Notes under the pieces: generated by a model
The model's input: the letters and a program-made list of their open reading frames with translations, nothing else
Told to the model about the DNA's origin: nothing
Databases searched by the model: none
Program-made: the position numbers and the translations under genes
Shown: positions 10,901 through 21,180 of the stretch, piece after piece
Position numbering within the stretch: the stretch's first letter is position 1
How the letters are laid out: the number at the start of each line of letters is the position of its first letter
NCBI GenBank assembly: GCA_026770575.1
Contig: MU657213.1
Location: 291,333-355,332 of the forward strand
From: Pelagophyceae sp. CCMP2097
Lineage: Eukaryota; Sar; Pelagophyceae
Direction of reading: 5' to 3'
DNA length: 64,000 nucleotides

Positions 10901-12329
10901 CGGAGTTGCGCGCCGCGGCCTCTTGCAGGCTGACGTTGCTGTTCGACCGCGGCAGCCCGCGCCTCTGGGCCAGCGGCGAGTTGGTGCGGCGGCAGTCCTC
11001 GCTGCGGGCGGACCGCACGTCGTCCAGCTCATCCACCTCGTCGTCCGGGGAAGCCGCGCGCGCGCCGCGGTGCTCCGGCGACGAAGACCCGAGGACGGGT
11101 AAAGCAGACGGCCGGATTGGACGCCACGGCAGCTGCTGCAGAGACGTGGGGGACGTCGACCGCACTTCGTCGTCGCCATCCGTCACCGCAGCCACGACGG
11201 CGGCCAAAGCCTTTTTCTTCTTCTTCTTCGTCTTCTTCACCGCCTCGTCCGGCCCCGATGCGAGGCCGTTCGTCGGCGCGGCGTCATCCGTGTCGGCGGC
11301 CTTTGGCGTTTCGTCGTCGACCAAGGCGGCAGACTGCTGCGAGTCGATGACCGCCAACAGCCCAAGCGCGTCGGTGTCGCCGGAGGCGGCGGCGCGCTGG
11401 AGGAGCCTTCGCGCTCGGACGAGGTCGAGGGGCACGCCGCGCCCGACAAGGCACGCCGCGCCCAGGTTCACCATGCCATTCGTGTCCCCTTGGGCCGCCG
11501 CCTGCTGGAACAGCTCCGCCGCCTGCACGGGGTCGGCGGCGACGCCGCGGCCCTCTTGGAGTAAGCGGCCGTACTGGTTGCACGCCGTTGCGACGCCCGC
11601 GCTCGCCTAAAATCAGACGGTCCAACGACGACTCCGGGATCACAACGCGCATCCTCCAGGTCACGGTGGTGCCCGGAGGTGCCTCTGCCGCTCTGCGTCG
11701 TCGCTGCGGCGGTCCGGGCTTGCGAGTCGCGACGCCGCTTCGCGCCGCCAGCCGCAGCCAGTGCGCGGCGCGCGCGTCGTCGCGCGCGGCGCCCTGGCCC
11801 GTCATGTGCAACATGCCCAAGCTGCACTGCGCCGAAGCCAGGCCCGCGCGCGCGGCGCGCTCGAACCTGCCGCCGAGGTTCAAACGCACAAAAGTCAAAA
11901 AGCACGGCCCCTCGCGAGCGAGGGCGCCCTTTGAGATGCCGAGGGCACGCTTTGAGAGGGGCGCCGCGCCTTCGCGGCGACGCACCAGACAGCCGCAGCC
12001 TCAAAGTCCGGCTTCCCACCCGGCTGGCCGATGCCTCGGTGGTAAAACACCTATGAGTAGATTGGTAAAACAAGTAGACGTCGCCGCGGCCCGAAGCCGA
12101 CGAGCAGACCCGAAGCCGACGAGCAGGCCCGAGGCGGCCGTGGGCCTCTCTGCACAGGGAGGGCCCGCGGCCCGCGGCGTGGCGTCTGCGGCTGCTTTGT
12201 TTGAATTCTGCTTCGATCGACGCCGGCGCTCACGCCGAGCTGCTGCTGGGCGTTGGCGTCTCCCGTCTCTGCGAGCTGCTTCGTCTGCTGGAAGACTGAA
12301 GAGGCCTCGTCTGCCGCGCCGAGGGCCAT
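7961..12329 (-). CDS. Large Sel1-repeat protein with low-complexity acidic/alanine-rich middle
   Basis: A Sel1-like repeat scaffold protein of about 1,230 residues. Exons: 12329..12234 (ATG, MALGAADEASS), 12050..11986, 11866..~11740, 11606..8113 and 8015..7961. Phases join cleanly, e.g. the last intron splits a Trp codon (TG|G) and leads to a Lys-rich tail KKKKRNKKADDE. Sel1 helices include FERAARAGLASAQCSLGM, AAELFQQAAAQGD and ARRLLQRAAASGD near the N-terminus, then another group (RGHARAQYWLSQWL, WLAAAAEQGHGLAACQLGAL, WAERAAANGITAAQATLARA) after about residue 530. Between and after them lie Lys runs, Ala/Pro tracts and acidic stretches, typical of disordered linkers. Sel1 proteins act as adaptors, often in ER or ubiquitin pathways; no signal peptide is seen here. 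The exon 3/exon 4 junction uses a weak donor (gtcgcg) and is uncertain. Confidence 0.85.
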
Positions 12330-13328
12330 GGCCCCTGAAACCCGCCGCTCAGCCTCGCCGACTTCGCGCGGTCCCGCGCCTATTCGGCCGCCCCTAGGCG
12401 CAGCAGACGCGCATCGACGCCGTTCAGAGGTCGCGGGTCAATTACACGCGAGGCATGCCCTCGACTCCGAAAACAGTGGGCGAGTACGCGTCGCCAAATT
12501 TACGGATTATCAAAGCGCGAGGTTGGCCCACGGCACGCTCAGAGTCAGAAGAGGCGGCGAGGGCAACGGCGGCCCGGCGGCGGCGAATCGGTCCGCGGCT
12601 TTGGTAGGAAGCTCGACAAAGTCGCGCCAGAACGAAGCGGTCTAAGACGCACCGGTCCTTCGAGTCTGCTGCCGCCGCGGACCTCTCGCGCGAGGCTCGT
12701 AGACCCGCGCAAAGCCAATGGACTTTTTTTTCTATGACTCCAAATTTATAGAAATTGGTTTCTCGGAAAGCGCGCCGCTCCAAATTCTCGTTTCAAACCC
12801 GAAATTTCTGTCTGAACGAGTATTTTAGGGTATTTCCACGCTCAAGGCCGATTCGAGCGTCGCCTCGCGGCGAGGTCGCTCGACGGCGTCAGCGGACGCG
12901 ATGCCGAGGTCGCCGGGCCGAAACGACAGTGGAAAAGGCGCTTTTGAAGGAGAAAACGGGAAACCGAACTGCGCGACATCTCTACAGCGCCCCCTTCAGC
13001 CTCGCCGCGTGCCGAGAGGCCCTGCACATGCCTCCGGGCGGTCCGGCCCGAGCGGCCGGCCCCTCGCGCGTCGGGGTGGCTCGGCTCAACTCATTATGTG
13101 TCAACTTGGACGATTTTTTGCGAAAACGTTCGCAGACCCAAAGTTTCAAAAGTTAAAACCCGGCTTTTCTCTCTCCGAACTCTCTGTAAATCCTTTAAAA
13201 GCAGGTCGCCAAAGCAAAGTCCCGACAACTTGGACCCGACCTCGTTCTCTGTCGCCGGCGAGCTTCCTTACGCACCGCCGCGGCGCGGGGGCCCGGAGCG
13301 CCGCCCTCGTACCCCTCGTCGCCGTCCA
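12330..13328. other. Divergent intergenic region
   Basis: About 1 kb between the divergently transcribed Sel1 and reductase genes. It holds a locally AT-rich stretch around 12720-12840 and short frames without recognisable domains. It must contain both promoters, but I see no clear TATA box. Confidence 0.5.
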
Positions 13329-15148
13329 ATGACGCCGACTGCGCTTTTTGGCATGGTGCGCCCCCGAGATTCAAATCCCATACAAGATTCTGCGGAAGAC
13401 GGCCTTTTTCCGTAGGCGAGCCTTCTCTACCTCACCGGCGCGGCCGAGGGCCTCGTGCCCAACGCGGCGGCGGTGCGTGGCCACGCCGCGATAGACGCCC
13501 ATATATTTTTTTCGGTTGACCGGCAAACCGCTCGAAACGAATTCAAAACGTCCCGCGCTTGTTGTTCTGTGATTCTTCTCTCTAGGCCCGCGCGGGCGGC
13601 GCGGTGCCGGCGCCGCGCGTCCTGGCGCCGCAGGCGTCCCTCGCCTCCGACGAAGTCTTCCGGCCGCGGCCGCGGCCCGACGCGCCGCAGCACCCAGCGG
13701 CCCGTCGGCCGGCCGAGAGGAGACCCGAGCCGCAGCCGCTGTTGGCGCCGTTATGGGCGCGCAAGCTGGCCACGGCGGGCGGCGCCGCGCGGCCGGCGGC
13801 GGCCGCCGACGAAGAAAGCGTTATTGTGTCAAAGGTCGTCTTTGGGACTCTGAGACTGCACGAGACGAAAGACTCCGCCGCACTTTTAGACGAAGCCTGG
13901 CGCCTCGGCATCACGACCTTCGACTGCGCCGCCGTCTACGGCGACGGCGCCTGCGAGAAGGCCCTCGGCGCCTGGCTCCGCAGGCCGGAGACGCCGGAAC
14001 TCGCGCGGCGGACGGCGGTCATTATTACAAAGGGCGGCTGCGGCAACCCGGCGAGCGGCTGGGCGCCGCGCCTGGGCTACGACGACCTGCGCTTCGAGCT
14101 CCACGAGTCGCTGAAGCGCCTCGGCCGCGTCGACGCGTACCTTTTGCACAGAGATGAGCCCACGAGGCCCGTCGGCGAAATCGTCGAGACGATGCACCGC
14201 CTCCTACAAGAGGAGCCCAGCGTGCGGAGCTGGGGCGTCTCGAACTGGGGCGCCGCTCGAATCGACGCTGCGCTGGAGTACGCGAAACGGCATGGCTTGA
14301 AGCGTCCCGAAATGTCTTCGCTCCAAGACTCGCTCGCAGAGCCAAAGCAGCGGCCGTGGCCGGGCACCGAGGTCATGCGCGACAGCGACCGCGCGTGGTA
14401 CGCGAAGTCGCGCGTCACCGTCCTCGGGTGGGAGGCCATCGGCAAGGGCTTCCTTGCGGGGAGGTGGACCGAGTCGGACGTTTTGGAAGTGGACTCGGAG
14501 ACGGACTTTGAAAAGCCCCCCGCGGACCCGGCCAAGATGGGCGAGTGGCGCGAGCAGCGGCTGACGCAGGCTTATCTGACTCCGGACAACTTTGCGAGGC
14601 GCCGGCGCGCGACGCTGTTCGGGTCGCTGCACGGCTTAAAACCGGAGCATGTTGCGTTGGCGTGGAACTTGGCCCAAGCGTACGAGTCCCACGTCATCAC
14701 GGCCACCGTCAACATCGACCACCTCCGAAGCAACATCCTCGCTTTGCAGCTCGAGCTGACGCCGGACGACTGCGTCTGGCTGAAAACGGGCGACGAAGCC
14801 TGCACCCCCGACTGCGTGCGGCGACATTTCGCCGCCGTGCCGCACGCCGCAGCGCACGCCGCCGCGCTGCCGCACGCCGCGCAGACGCACGCGCCGGCGC
14901 AGCTGCCGCCCGCGCCGCGGCACGCCTCGCAGCTGCGCCACGGAGGCGCGCGCGTCGTGAAGAACAACATCGTCACCGCGACCCCCGCCGCCACCGCCGC
15001 CGCCGCCGCCGCCACCACCGTCACCCCCGCCAAGCACGCGGCGAGGCCAGACGCCCCGGGCCACCACTTCCACGGCCGCGCGCCGCAGCCGATGCCGCGC
15101 CAGTTTGCGGCGCTGCTCAACTCAACTGCGACGACGTTGCCGCGATGA
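13329..15148 (+). CDS. Aldo/keto reductase with His/Ala-rich C-terminal tail
   Basis: NAD(P)H-dependent oxidoreductase of the AKR superfamily, ~548 residues. Exon 1 13329..13355 (MTPTALFGM), exon 2 13416..13472 (ASLLYLTGAAEG), exon 3 from 13586; all phase 0. The AKR barrel begins about 100 residues in: VVFGTLRLHETKD, the catalytic Asp and Tyr in TTFDCAAVYGDG, Lys in VIITKGGCG, and His in AYLLHRDEP, followed by RSWGVSNWGAARI and VTVLGWEAIGKGFLAG; the nucleotide-binding end is HVALAWNLAQAYE. Length of the barrel is normal. After ~450 residues a His/Ala/Pro low-complexity tail continues to the stop. The in-frame 3' exon has no ATG before residue ~230, which is why the two small upstream exons are needed. 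Substrate cannot be told from sequence. Confidence 0.88.
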
Positions 15149-15504
15149 AATCTTCGAAAAAGAAAATATAACACGTCCCATCGCCCCCATTAGGCGACCC
15201 AAATTAGGCACACCCGATATCGACGGCCGAGGCCAAGGGAGCCACTGCACATATAAATCTGTGCGGATCGGAGACCAGGGGGGCGCAAACTCCGCGGATG
15301 GTGCAGGAGCCTCGCATATCCGTCGCTACCTAGAGTTGGAAGCGTACGGGCGGGCGGCCGACACGTCGAAGGAAGACGAGTAATTTCCAGGCGTGGGAAA
15401 CCCGTTTTGTCGCCAAATAAAACCCGGGATCCCGATTTCGATCTGAAAATCCGTGTCTCCGGCAGCCGGGTCGCGTCCGGGCAGCCGGGTCGCCCGCGGT
15501 CGCC
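15149..15504. other. Intergenic region with TATA-like motif
   Basis: 356 bp between two plus-strand genes. CACATATAAATC at about 15248-15259 is a plausible TATA-type element some 250 bp before the next start codon; no gene seen. Confidence 0.35.
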
Positions 15505-16169
15505 ATGCCGGCGCGTAAGCGGACGCTGTCCGAGTCGCCGATGAAGAAGGTTCGAAGGCGGATGAGCGAGAATTCGGCCTTTGACAGCCTGGACCTCCAG
15601 AGGTACGTCGCACGTCAAATCACATCCAACGATGGCTCGCGGTCCGCGCGACGTACGCGCCTCCCAGGCTGGCCTGCCGCGCCATGAGCGACGCCGTCGT
15701 CAAGTTCGCGGTGCGGCGCGACTCCCTCTGGCCGCGTATACTTGCGCGCTGACCTCTGGCCGCGTATACGCGCGGACGCGTTAGGCGGCCGACACCGACG
15801 ACGAGCGCGGCGAGGCGCTCGCCAAGCTCGACGAGCTCCTCGCCTCGCCCGGCGCCGCGCGAGGTGAGCCCCGCCTCGAGAGGGCCGTCGCGCAAAGACG
15901 CGTGACCCACGTGTGACCCTTTAGGCCTGACGTACGCCATCGGGTCGGGCGCCGAGGACGCCAAGCTCGCCGGCCCGCCGCTGTACCTCGCCGCGCAGTT
16001 GGATTGCGCCGCCGTCGCGGCGCGGCTCATAGAGGCTGGGGCATCGATGGCTTGCGGCGTCAAGGACGAGTCCGCCTTCGAAGTCGCGGTGCGCAACAAA
16101 TCCAAGGACACGCTCAAACTCTTCCTCGACCGCATCGCCCAACTCGAGGGAAGCGACCTCGCCAACTGA
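15505..16169 (+). CDS. Small ankyrin-repeat protein (154 residues)
   Basis: Four exons (15505..15602, 15668..15710, 15785..15863, 15925..16169) total 465 bases, exactly 155 codons with stop, and every junction has GT-AG ends in compatible phase. The N-terminus is basic with several Ser (PARKRTLSESPMKKVRRRM), which looks like a nuclear signal. The C-terminal exon holds ankyrin-type helices: PLYLAAQLDCAAVAARLIEA then SAFEVAVRNKSKDTLKLFL. Intron 2 contains a directly repeated CTCTGGCCGCGTATAC. The protein is probably a small nuclear binding module; the partner is unknown. Confidence 0.75.
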
Positions 16170-16506
16170 AGACGCGAAGGCATGTAATGGACGCTGTGGG
16201 CCCTCTTTCAACGGCCCCATCGACGGGGCGTGCTGCTGGATCGTATGGCACGCGTGGTGCGAGTCGACGGGCCGTGTCGTTAAAAAGACGAGCCGGCTCG
16301 CTGTCCGAGTCAAAGGGGCTTTTTTTCTCGAGTCAGCGGGGCTTTGTGCGCCGCGGCCGCTGCGTGGATGCATGTCGCGCGGGCCTCCTTGGCGCGCGGT
16401 GCGGTGAGTTTCGGCGCGCGTCGAAGTGGCCGCGGTGCGCGACGCCGTCCTCTCGCGCCGCCGTTTTGCGGCGCGCGCCGCGTTTCCGGCGGCTTTTCAG
16501 GCGGCC
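16170..16506. other. Convergent intergenic region
   Basis: About 340 bp between the stop codons of the ankyrin gene (+) and the coactosin-like gene (-). No coding signal or repeat of note. Confidence 0.4.
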
Positions 16507-17474
16507 TCACTTTACGGACGTGGCCGTCTCAGCGCGGCAATTTGCCCCGATGCCAAGGCCGTAAAAGTCGTCGGCGATGAACTCGCCCGCGTCAAACTCG
16601 TAGCCGTTGGGCTTGTGCGCGCCTAGATTCGACGGTCGGGCGGCGCTTGGGTGAGCACGGAAACGCACCCGTCGCGGCCTGCAACTTTTTGACCAACTCC
16701 GCAGTGTCCAAGTCCCCGACCGAGTCCTCGACGGTCACGTCCATGTGACAGTTCGTGATGCCCTCCTTGACGGCGCCTAGAGCAAGCGCGTCGCGCACAA
16801 AAGCGCCGTCGGGTGAATCTCGGGGCGCCGTTTTCGCACCCTTGTGCGTGCCCATCTTGGCTCTTTTCATCGTCGAGGCGGTGCTCGGCGAGTACTGGAC
16901 GAAGAGGTATTTGGGGCGCTTGCACAGGACGGACCCGCGGTTGTCCACGCCAAAGCACCTACGTCGAATCAAATCCTCCGCGAATCAAATCCCAGAGCAA
17001 AGGCGCCCCCGCCGAGGCGTCCACGCGGAGACCCGCGCGCCAGCGCGGGTCTCCGGCCGCATCGGCGATGTTTTCGGGGTGGCCCTGTGGCCTCTATCTC
17101 CAGACGCCGCCTCCTCGCTTCAAACCGCACCAGGCCACCTCGCTCTCCGGCAGCGCGGCCCGGAAGTCCTTCAAGCCGCCCGTGCCCGTGGTGGTGAGCT
17201 CCAGCTTTTTGCCGCATGAGGAGTACTTGCAGATGATGAACGTTGCCGGCTGCGCGTCGTCCAAGACAGACGTCCACGCCTTCGAAATGATTTCTGGGAC
17301 ATCCAAAGTCTTGCCGCCCTTGCCGGCGAAGTGCGTCACTTTTGTCACCGATGCGGCATTCAAGCCGAAGCCGCCGCCGGCGCCGGCGCCGTTGGCCATG
17401 GTATTGCCGACAATCCCAAACCTCTTCGATTTCTCCGTAGCCATGCCCCGAGACTTGTCGATCAGCTCCGCCAT
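16507..17474 (-). CDS. Coactosin-like ADF-H domain protein
   Basis: Actin-binding protein of the ADF/cofilin superfamily, cytoskeletal. Exons 17474..17131, 16958..16667, 16620..16507. The first junction splits a Trp codon (TG|G) and yields VAWCFGVDNRGS; the second completes a Gly codon to give ATGAHKPNGYEF. Diagnostic stretches are IISKAWTSVLDDAQP, then KRPKYLFVQYSP and MKRAKMGTHKGAK, matching the coactosin pattern (KRSK ... QRAKTGTDK). An N-terminal extension of about 60 residues with Gly/Ala (NGAGAGGGFGLNA) precedes the domain, and a ~35-residue tail follows. Another in-frame upstream region without a good start was left out. Confidence 0.82.
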
Positions 17475-18131
17475 CGCCGACGAAGCCGGCGGGGGCGGGA
17501 AGGGCGGGCGGGGCGCTGGGCGTCGAGCTGGCGCGGGCTCAAAAGGGACTTGACGCGAACAAATTTTTGGGCCGAAAGTTCGGTTGGATGACATCGCTCC
17601 ATCCTCGCACTTAAACCCAGGGTGGATAATAAACCTTTTCGCCCCACGGACCGACCCTGTAATTTTTGGAGACGACGGGTGTCTTAGGGGAAGGCTTACG
17701 CGACGCGTGTCGTGGACGAGCAGGACGTGGACGAGCAGAGTCAGACAAGGAGCCACAGAGATCAAACGGTTTCCAAGGGCAAAGGACGCCGCGCTCCGAG
17801 TAAGCGCACCTAGGCGTGGCGTAGAGACGGCGAGCACGGTCCTATAGACGGGCGCGCTCTGCGTCTCTCGGGCGTCTCTCGAGCGTCTCTCGCGAGCTCC
17901 TTGTCTCCTCCCGAAAGTAAAATTTGTTCCGAGTGGGAATTCAAAAGATTTAAATCAGAGCCGATATTCACAACCGCTGTTTGAGCCCAGTGGCGGAGCC
18001 CTGGAGGCGGAGCCGGTTGGGTAGAACGCCCAGCCGCGCGACGACCGAGAGCCGGAAACAGCGGCCGTAAACTTAGGGGGGGGGATCAAGGATCTCAGGC
18101 AGTTCTCGTTGGAATGAGGCGCTGAAGGTCT
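17475..18131. other. Intergenic region with short GCGTCTCTCG repeats
   Basis: No gene recognised. GCGTCTCTCG-type 10-mers occur in tandem at about 17859-17892, and there is a GC-skewed G run at 18076-18084. Confidence 0.4.
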
Positions 18132-18597
18132 CTATCGACGCGCCTTGGACCCGCAGGGTCGACCCGCACGTTTGTTTCGCGTTGCGGCGGCCCCTTGGGC
18201 GGGAGCGACGCGGCCTCGGAGGACGCGTGAGGAGCATGCGTTCGGACCCTTGCGGGACCCGTCGCGCGCTGGTAGCCGGCGGGAACTGCGCTTAGGCGCC
18301 CAAAACCAACCCGGCAGCGTTACTAATGCTGGTCTGTTTCGCTGTGACGCAGCCGTCGCCGAGCCTTGGAAGCGGAGGTCCGTCTTGAAGTCCTGCGCGA
18401 TTTCGCGCACGAGGCGCTGGAACGGCATCTTGCGGATCAGGAGTTCCGTCTTCTTTTGGTAGCGGCGGACTTTGCGCAGCGCGACGGTGCCCGGGCGGTA
18501 GCGGTGTGGCTTCTTGACGCCACCCGTGCCCGGCGCCGCGCAGAGTCCCGAATTGAACGCATTTGCAGCTTTGGCGTCTGTGCGGAGGCTTGCTAAA
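18132..18597 (-). pseudogene. Broken histone H3 gene
   Basis: Bases 18530..18366 encode an almost perfect stretch of histone H3: [50 protein letters not shown]. Upstream the frame stays open but reads [20 protein letters not shown], which only faintly recalls the normal H3 tail and has no start codon in the ARTKQTA context. Downstream, immediately after DLRFQ, homology stops and 60 unrelated residues follow to a stop at 18132; the alpha-2 C-terminal half, loop 2 and alpha-3 (normal residues ~86-135) are absent, and I could not find them nearby. Intact histone genes are short and usually intron-poor, so this looks like a remnant or a chimeric duplicate rather than a working nucleosome histone. 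Confidence 0.6.
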
Positions 18598-19816
18598 ACG
18601 TCGGCGGCGTCTCAGACGTGCTGCACGAGTTATGAGCACACTGCTATCACGAAGCCGCGGAGGATGTGCTTTATCACGACGCCGCATGTTCCGAGGCATG
18701 GTCATGCCTATTTGTGCGAATCACTTTGGTTTGCTGCGAGCTGTGCATCGAATCTCGTCGTATTGTCCAAGACTATACACAACGGCAGCTACGATTGCAG
18801 CGCCTCCTTACTCAGTGTAGATTTGCTGCCCGCAGCCGCCCTGGCTTGCCTTTTTATTGCGTTGGCCGATGATTTGCGTTCTGTTGCGTTTGTGCCGCTT
18901 TCGTCGGCCGCCGGCCTTGATAATGCGTTGTGGACGTCTTCCTGGGTCACGTTCGCCGCGGTGGAGGTCGGATCGATTGGATCTTCTTGAAACCATACTT
19001 TTACTTCGGTTTCTTGAGAAACGTCGCGTGCGCATCGCCGACTTTTCGCGTATCCGCGGGAATTTGTTCGGGCGCGTTGCGGTCGAGCACGGTGGCACAC
19101 GAGTCGACGACTCAGCGCGTCGACCTCTCGTCGACTCGGTGCAGTTTTTTGTACACGCGCGCAAATGTATTTTGCTTCTTGGAATGAAACGTTCTCAAAA
19201 CACACGTAAAGTTGTGCACCGGTTCAGCGTGCAGTTAGACCGGCGTCGCCTCTCTAGTCGCGCGCGTAGTACGCAGCAGCGCGACCTTTTTCATAGCGTC
19301 TTTTATCAGAACGACGACGGCGCACAAATATTCCATTTTTCGGCACATTTCATGCACCGTTGCGCTTGGAACGTCCTTCCGCACGTGTTGCGATATGACC
19401 ACCGTCCGATTCGGAGTGTCAGCTCGGTGCTCGCTCTGCTGAGCTGTCTACTCTTCCTCAACTTTCATAAATGAGATACACACAGACACAGTGGAACGCA
19501 TCACACTGCCACCATCAGAAGACGCCTCCGTTCCAACGTGTTATCAAACGAAGTGCCTCGTTTCGAAACGAAGAATCCTGTCCATGGGTGTGAGGCATGA
19601 TCGGCCGACGAGGTGGTGTCGCATGAAACGATGGCGTGTCGTGGCATGTCGTTAATGTCGTCAGCAACGGCGTTTGGCTAAGTCAGGACGAGGATTTGTT
19701 CTCGTGTTCTCGCCGCTTTGACTTGATCTGAACTGAGCGGCGGTGGAGCCAGCACCGTGTGGGCCGGCGCCGCGCGCGGCGTGGCACTGGCAGTGGCAAG
19801 AGGCTCAGCTAGAGCA
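18598..19816. other. Long region without recognised gene
   Basis: About 1.2 kb of lower GC. Minus-strand frames (e.g. 19205..18789) contain stretches such as EDPIDPTSTAANVTQEDV but no known domain or convincing splice structure. It holds the promoter of the MYND gene at 19817. Confidence 0.4.
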
Positions 19817-20896
19817 ATGGCGAACCGCCTCGCCGTGATGGGCGACCCCCCAGCATCCGCCGCTCCAAAGCCGTGCTGCGTCTGCGACGAGCCGGGCGGC
19901 AAGCACTGCACCAAGTGCAAATCGCGGCATTATTGTAGCAAGGCGTGCCAGCTCATCGACTGGTACGAGCGCGGGCACAAGGCGCAGTGCAAGCAGCTCG
20001 CCGCTGAGTTTCAGGACCGCCTCCTCGACGAACTCCTGCCGAAGAGGCTGAAGATCAAGGAGGAGCCGGTCATCGTCGAGGACGTCGCGCCGGCAGCTGG
20101 TTCCGAGGCGGCGCCGCGCTTATCGGCTGCTCGGGCGACGGCGCTGGTCAAGCCCAGGGCGCTTGACGACGCCACGCCGGGCTACAGGCGGGGCACGTGC
20201 GCCATCTGCTTAAACGTGCTTCCATTTGAAGCTGACAAACAGTTATTCTACACTTGCTGCTGCAATTCGATTTGCAGTGCTTGCTCCGACAAGTGCGGCG
20301 AGTACGACACGCGGTGCCCGCTCTGCCGAGCCTCAAGGGCCGTTTCGCATGCCGAGACGCTGAGCCGGCTGCAAAAGCACGTGGACGAGGGCAACGTCTC
20401 GGCGCAGTTGCAGCTCGGCAACATGTACCGTGACGGTCACACGGGTCTCAAGCAGAACTCGAAGCGGGCGGGCGAGTTGTACAAACTTGCTGCGGCACAA
20501 GGACACGCACCGGCGCAGTTTACGTTGGGGTGTTATTACATTGAACGAGAGGGTGGCGACCAGATGGACCTCGTGGCCGCCGCGCACTCGTTTCGACGCG
20601 CAGCCGACCAAGGGCTTTCTAAAGCTCAATCCAATCTCGGACACATGACATACAACGGCAAGGGCGTGGCGCAGTCGTACTACGAGGCCGTGCGGTGGTA
20701 CCGGCTCGCCGCGGCGCAGGGCGACGCGTGCGCGCTCGCCAACCTCGGCGCATGTTATGTGAAGGGCCACGGCGTGCCGCAGGATTTCGACGAGGCGCTG
20801 CGCCTCTACAAGCGCGCCGCGGCACTGGGAGCCGCCGGCGCCGCGGCGATCGTCGAAAGGGCCGCAGCGCGGCTCGCGGAGGCGCGCGCTCTTTGA
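19817..20896 (+). CDS. MYND-RING-Sel1 repeat protein
   Basis: Single-exon protein of ~359 residues with three modules. MYND zinc finger at residues ~18-58: CCVCDEPGG, CTKCKSRHYCSKAC, then HKAQC, all ligands present. A RING-like finger at ~135-180: CAICLNVLP, TCCCNSICSAC, CPLCRAS. Then four or five Sel1 repeats: VSAQLQLGNMYRDG, AGELYKLAAAQGHAPAQF, RRAADQGLSKAQSNLG, WYRLAAAQGDACALANLGA, ending in a helix rich in Ala. MYND and Sel1 bind peptides and the RING suggests a ubiquitin E3 or adaptor; substrate unknown. Start taken at ATG 19817 (MANRLAVMGD); ATG 19838 would also work. A close paralogue lies at 55564..56643 on the other strand. Confidence 0.88.
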   Translation: MANRLAVMGDPPASAAPKPCCVCDEPGGKHCTKCKSRHYCSKACQLIDWYERGHKAQCKQLAAEFQDRLLDELLPKRLKIKEEPVIVEDVAPAAGSEAAPRLSAARATALVKPRALDDATPGYRRGTCAICLNVLPFEADKQLFYTCCCNSICSACSDKCGEYDTRCPLCRASRAVSHAETLSRLQKHVDEGNVSAQLQLGNMYRDGHTGLKQNSKRAGELYKLAAAQGHAPAQFTLGCYYIEREGGDQMDLVAAAHSFRRAADQGLSKAQSNLGHMTYNGKGVAQSYYEAVRWYRLAAAQGDACALANLGACYVKGHGVPQDFDEALRLYKRAAALGAAGAAAIVERAAARLAEARAL

Positions 20897-21180
20897 CTCC
20901 TCGGTCCACACGACCCTATCCGCGGCCGGCGAGCATCGACCCGTCCCTTTGCGGCCGACTCTGTAACTCGACGACCGACTTTGGAACGCACGGCCGCGTA
21001 AAAGCCCGTCGGAGGCGCCGCCGGCTCGGCGAAAATCCCCTCGCCGGCCCGGGTCCGTAGAGTGTAGAGGTCTCGGACAATGGCGAGCCTCGAATCTTGG
21101 TCGGGAGCACGGGACCTGCCACGGGCGTCCTCCGCGAGTCGCGAGGCATGCCTTATCTCAGAGGGTGCACTTCCGCGGGG
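20897..21180. other. Convergent intergenic region
   Basis: About 280 bp between the stops of the MYND gene (+) and the hydrolase gene (-). Nothing recognised. Confidence 0.4.

Noticed and set aside
13356..13390. GAGATTCAAATCCC resembles a tRNA B-box
   Set aside because: It lies within a clean 60-bp GT-AG intron of the reductase gene and has no cloverleaf partners.
18598..19816. A gene on the minus strand around 18789-19205
   Set aside because: Some phrases look protein-like, but there is no domain, clear start or consistent splice pattern.
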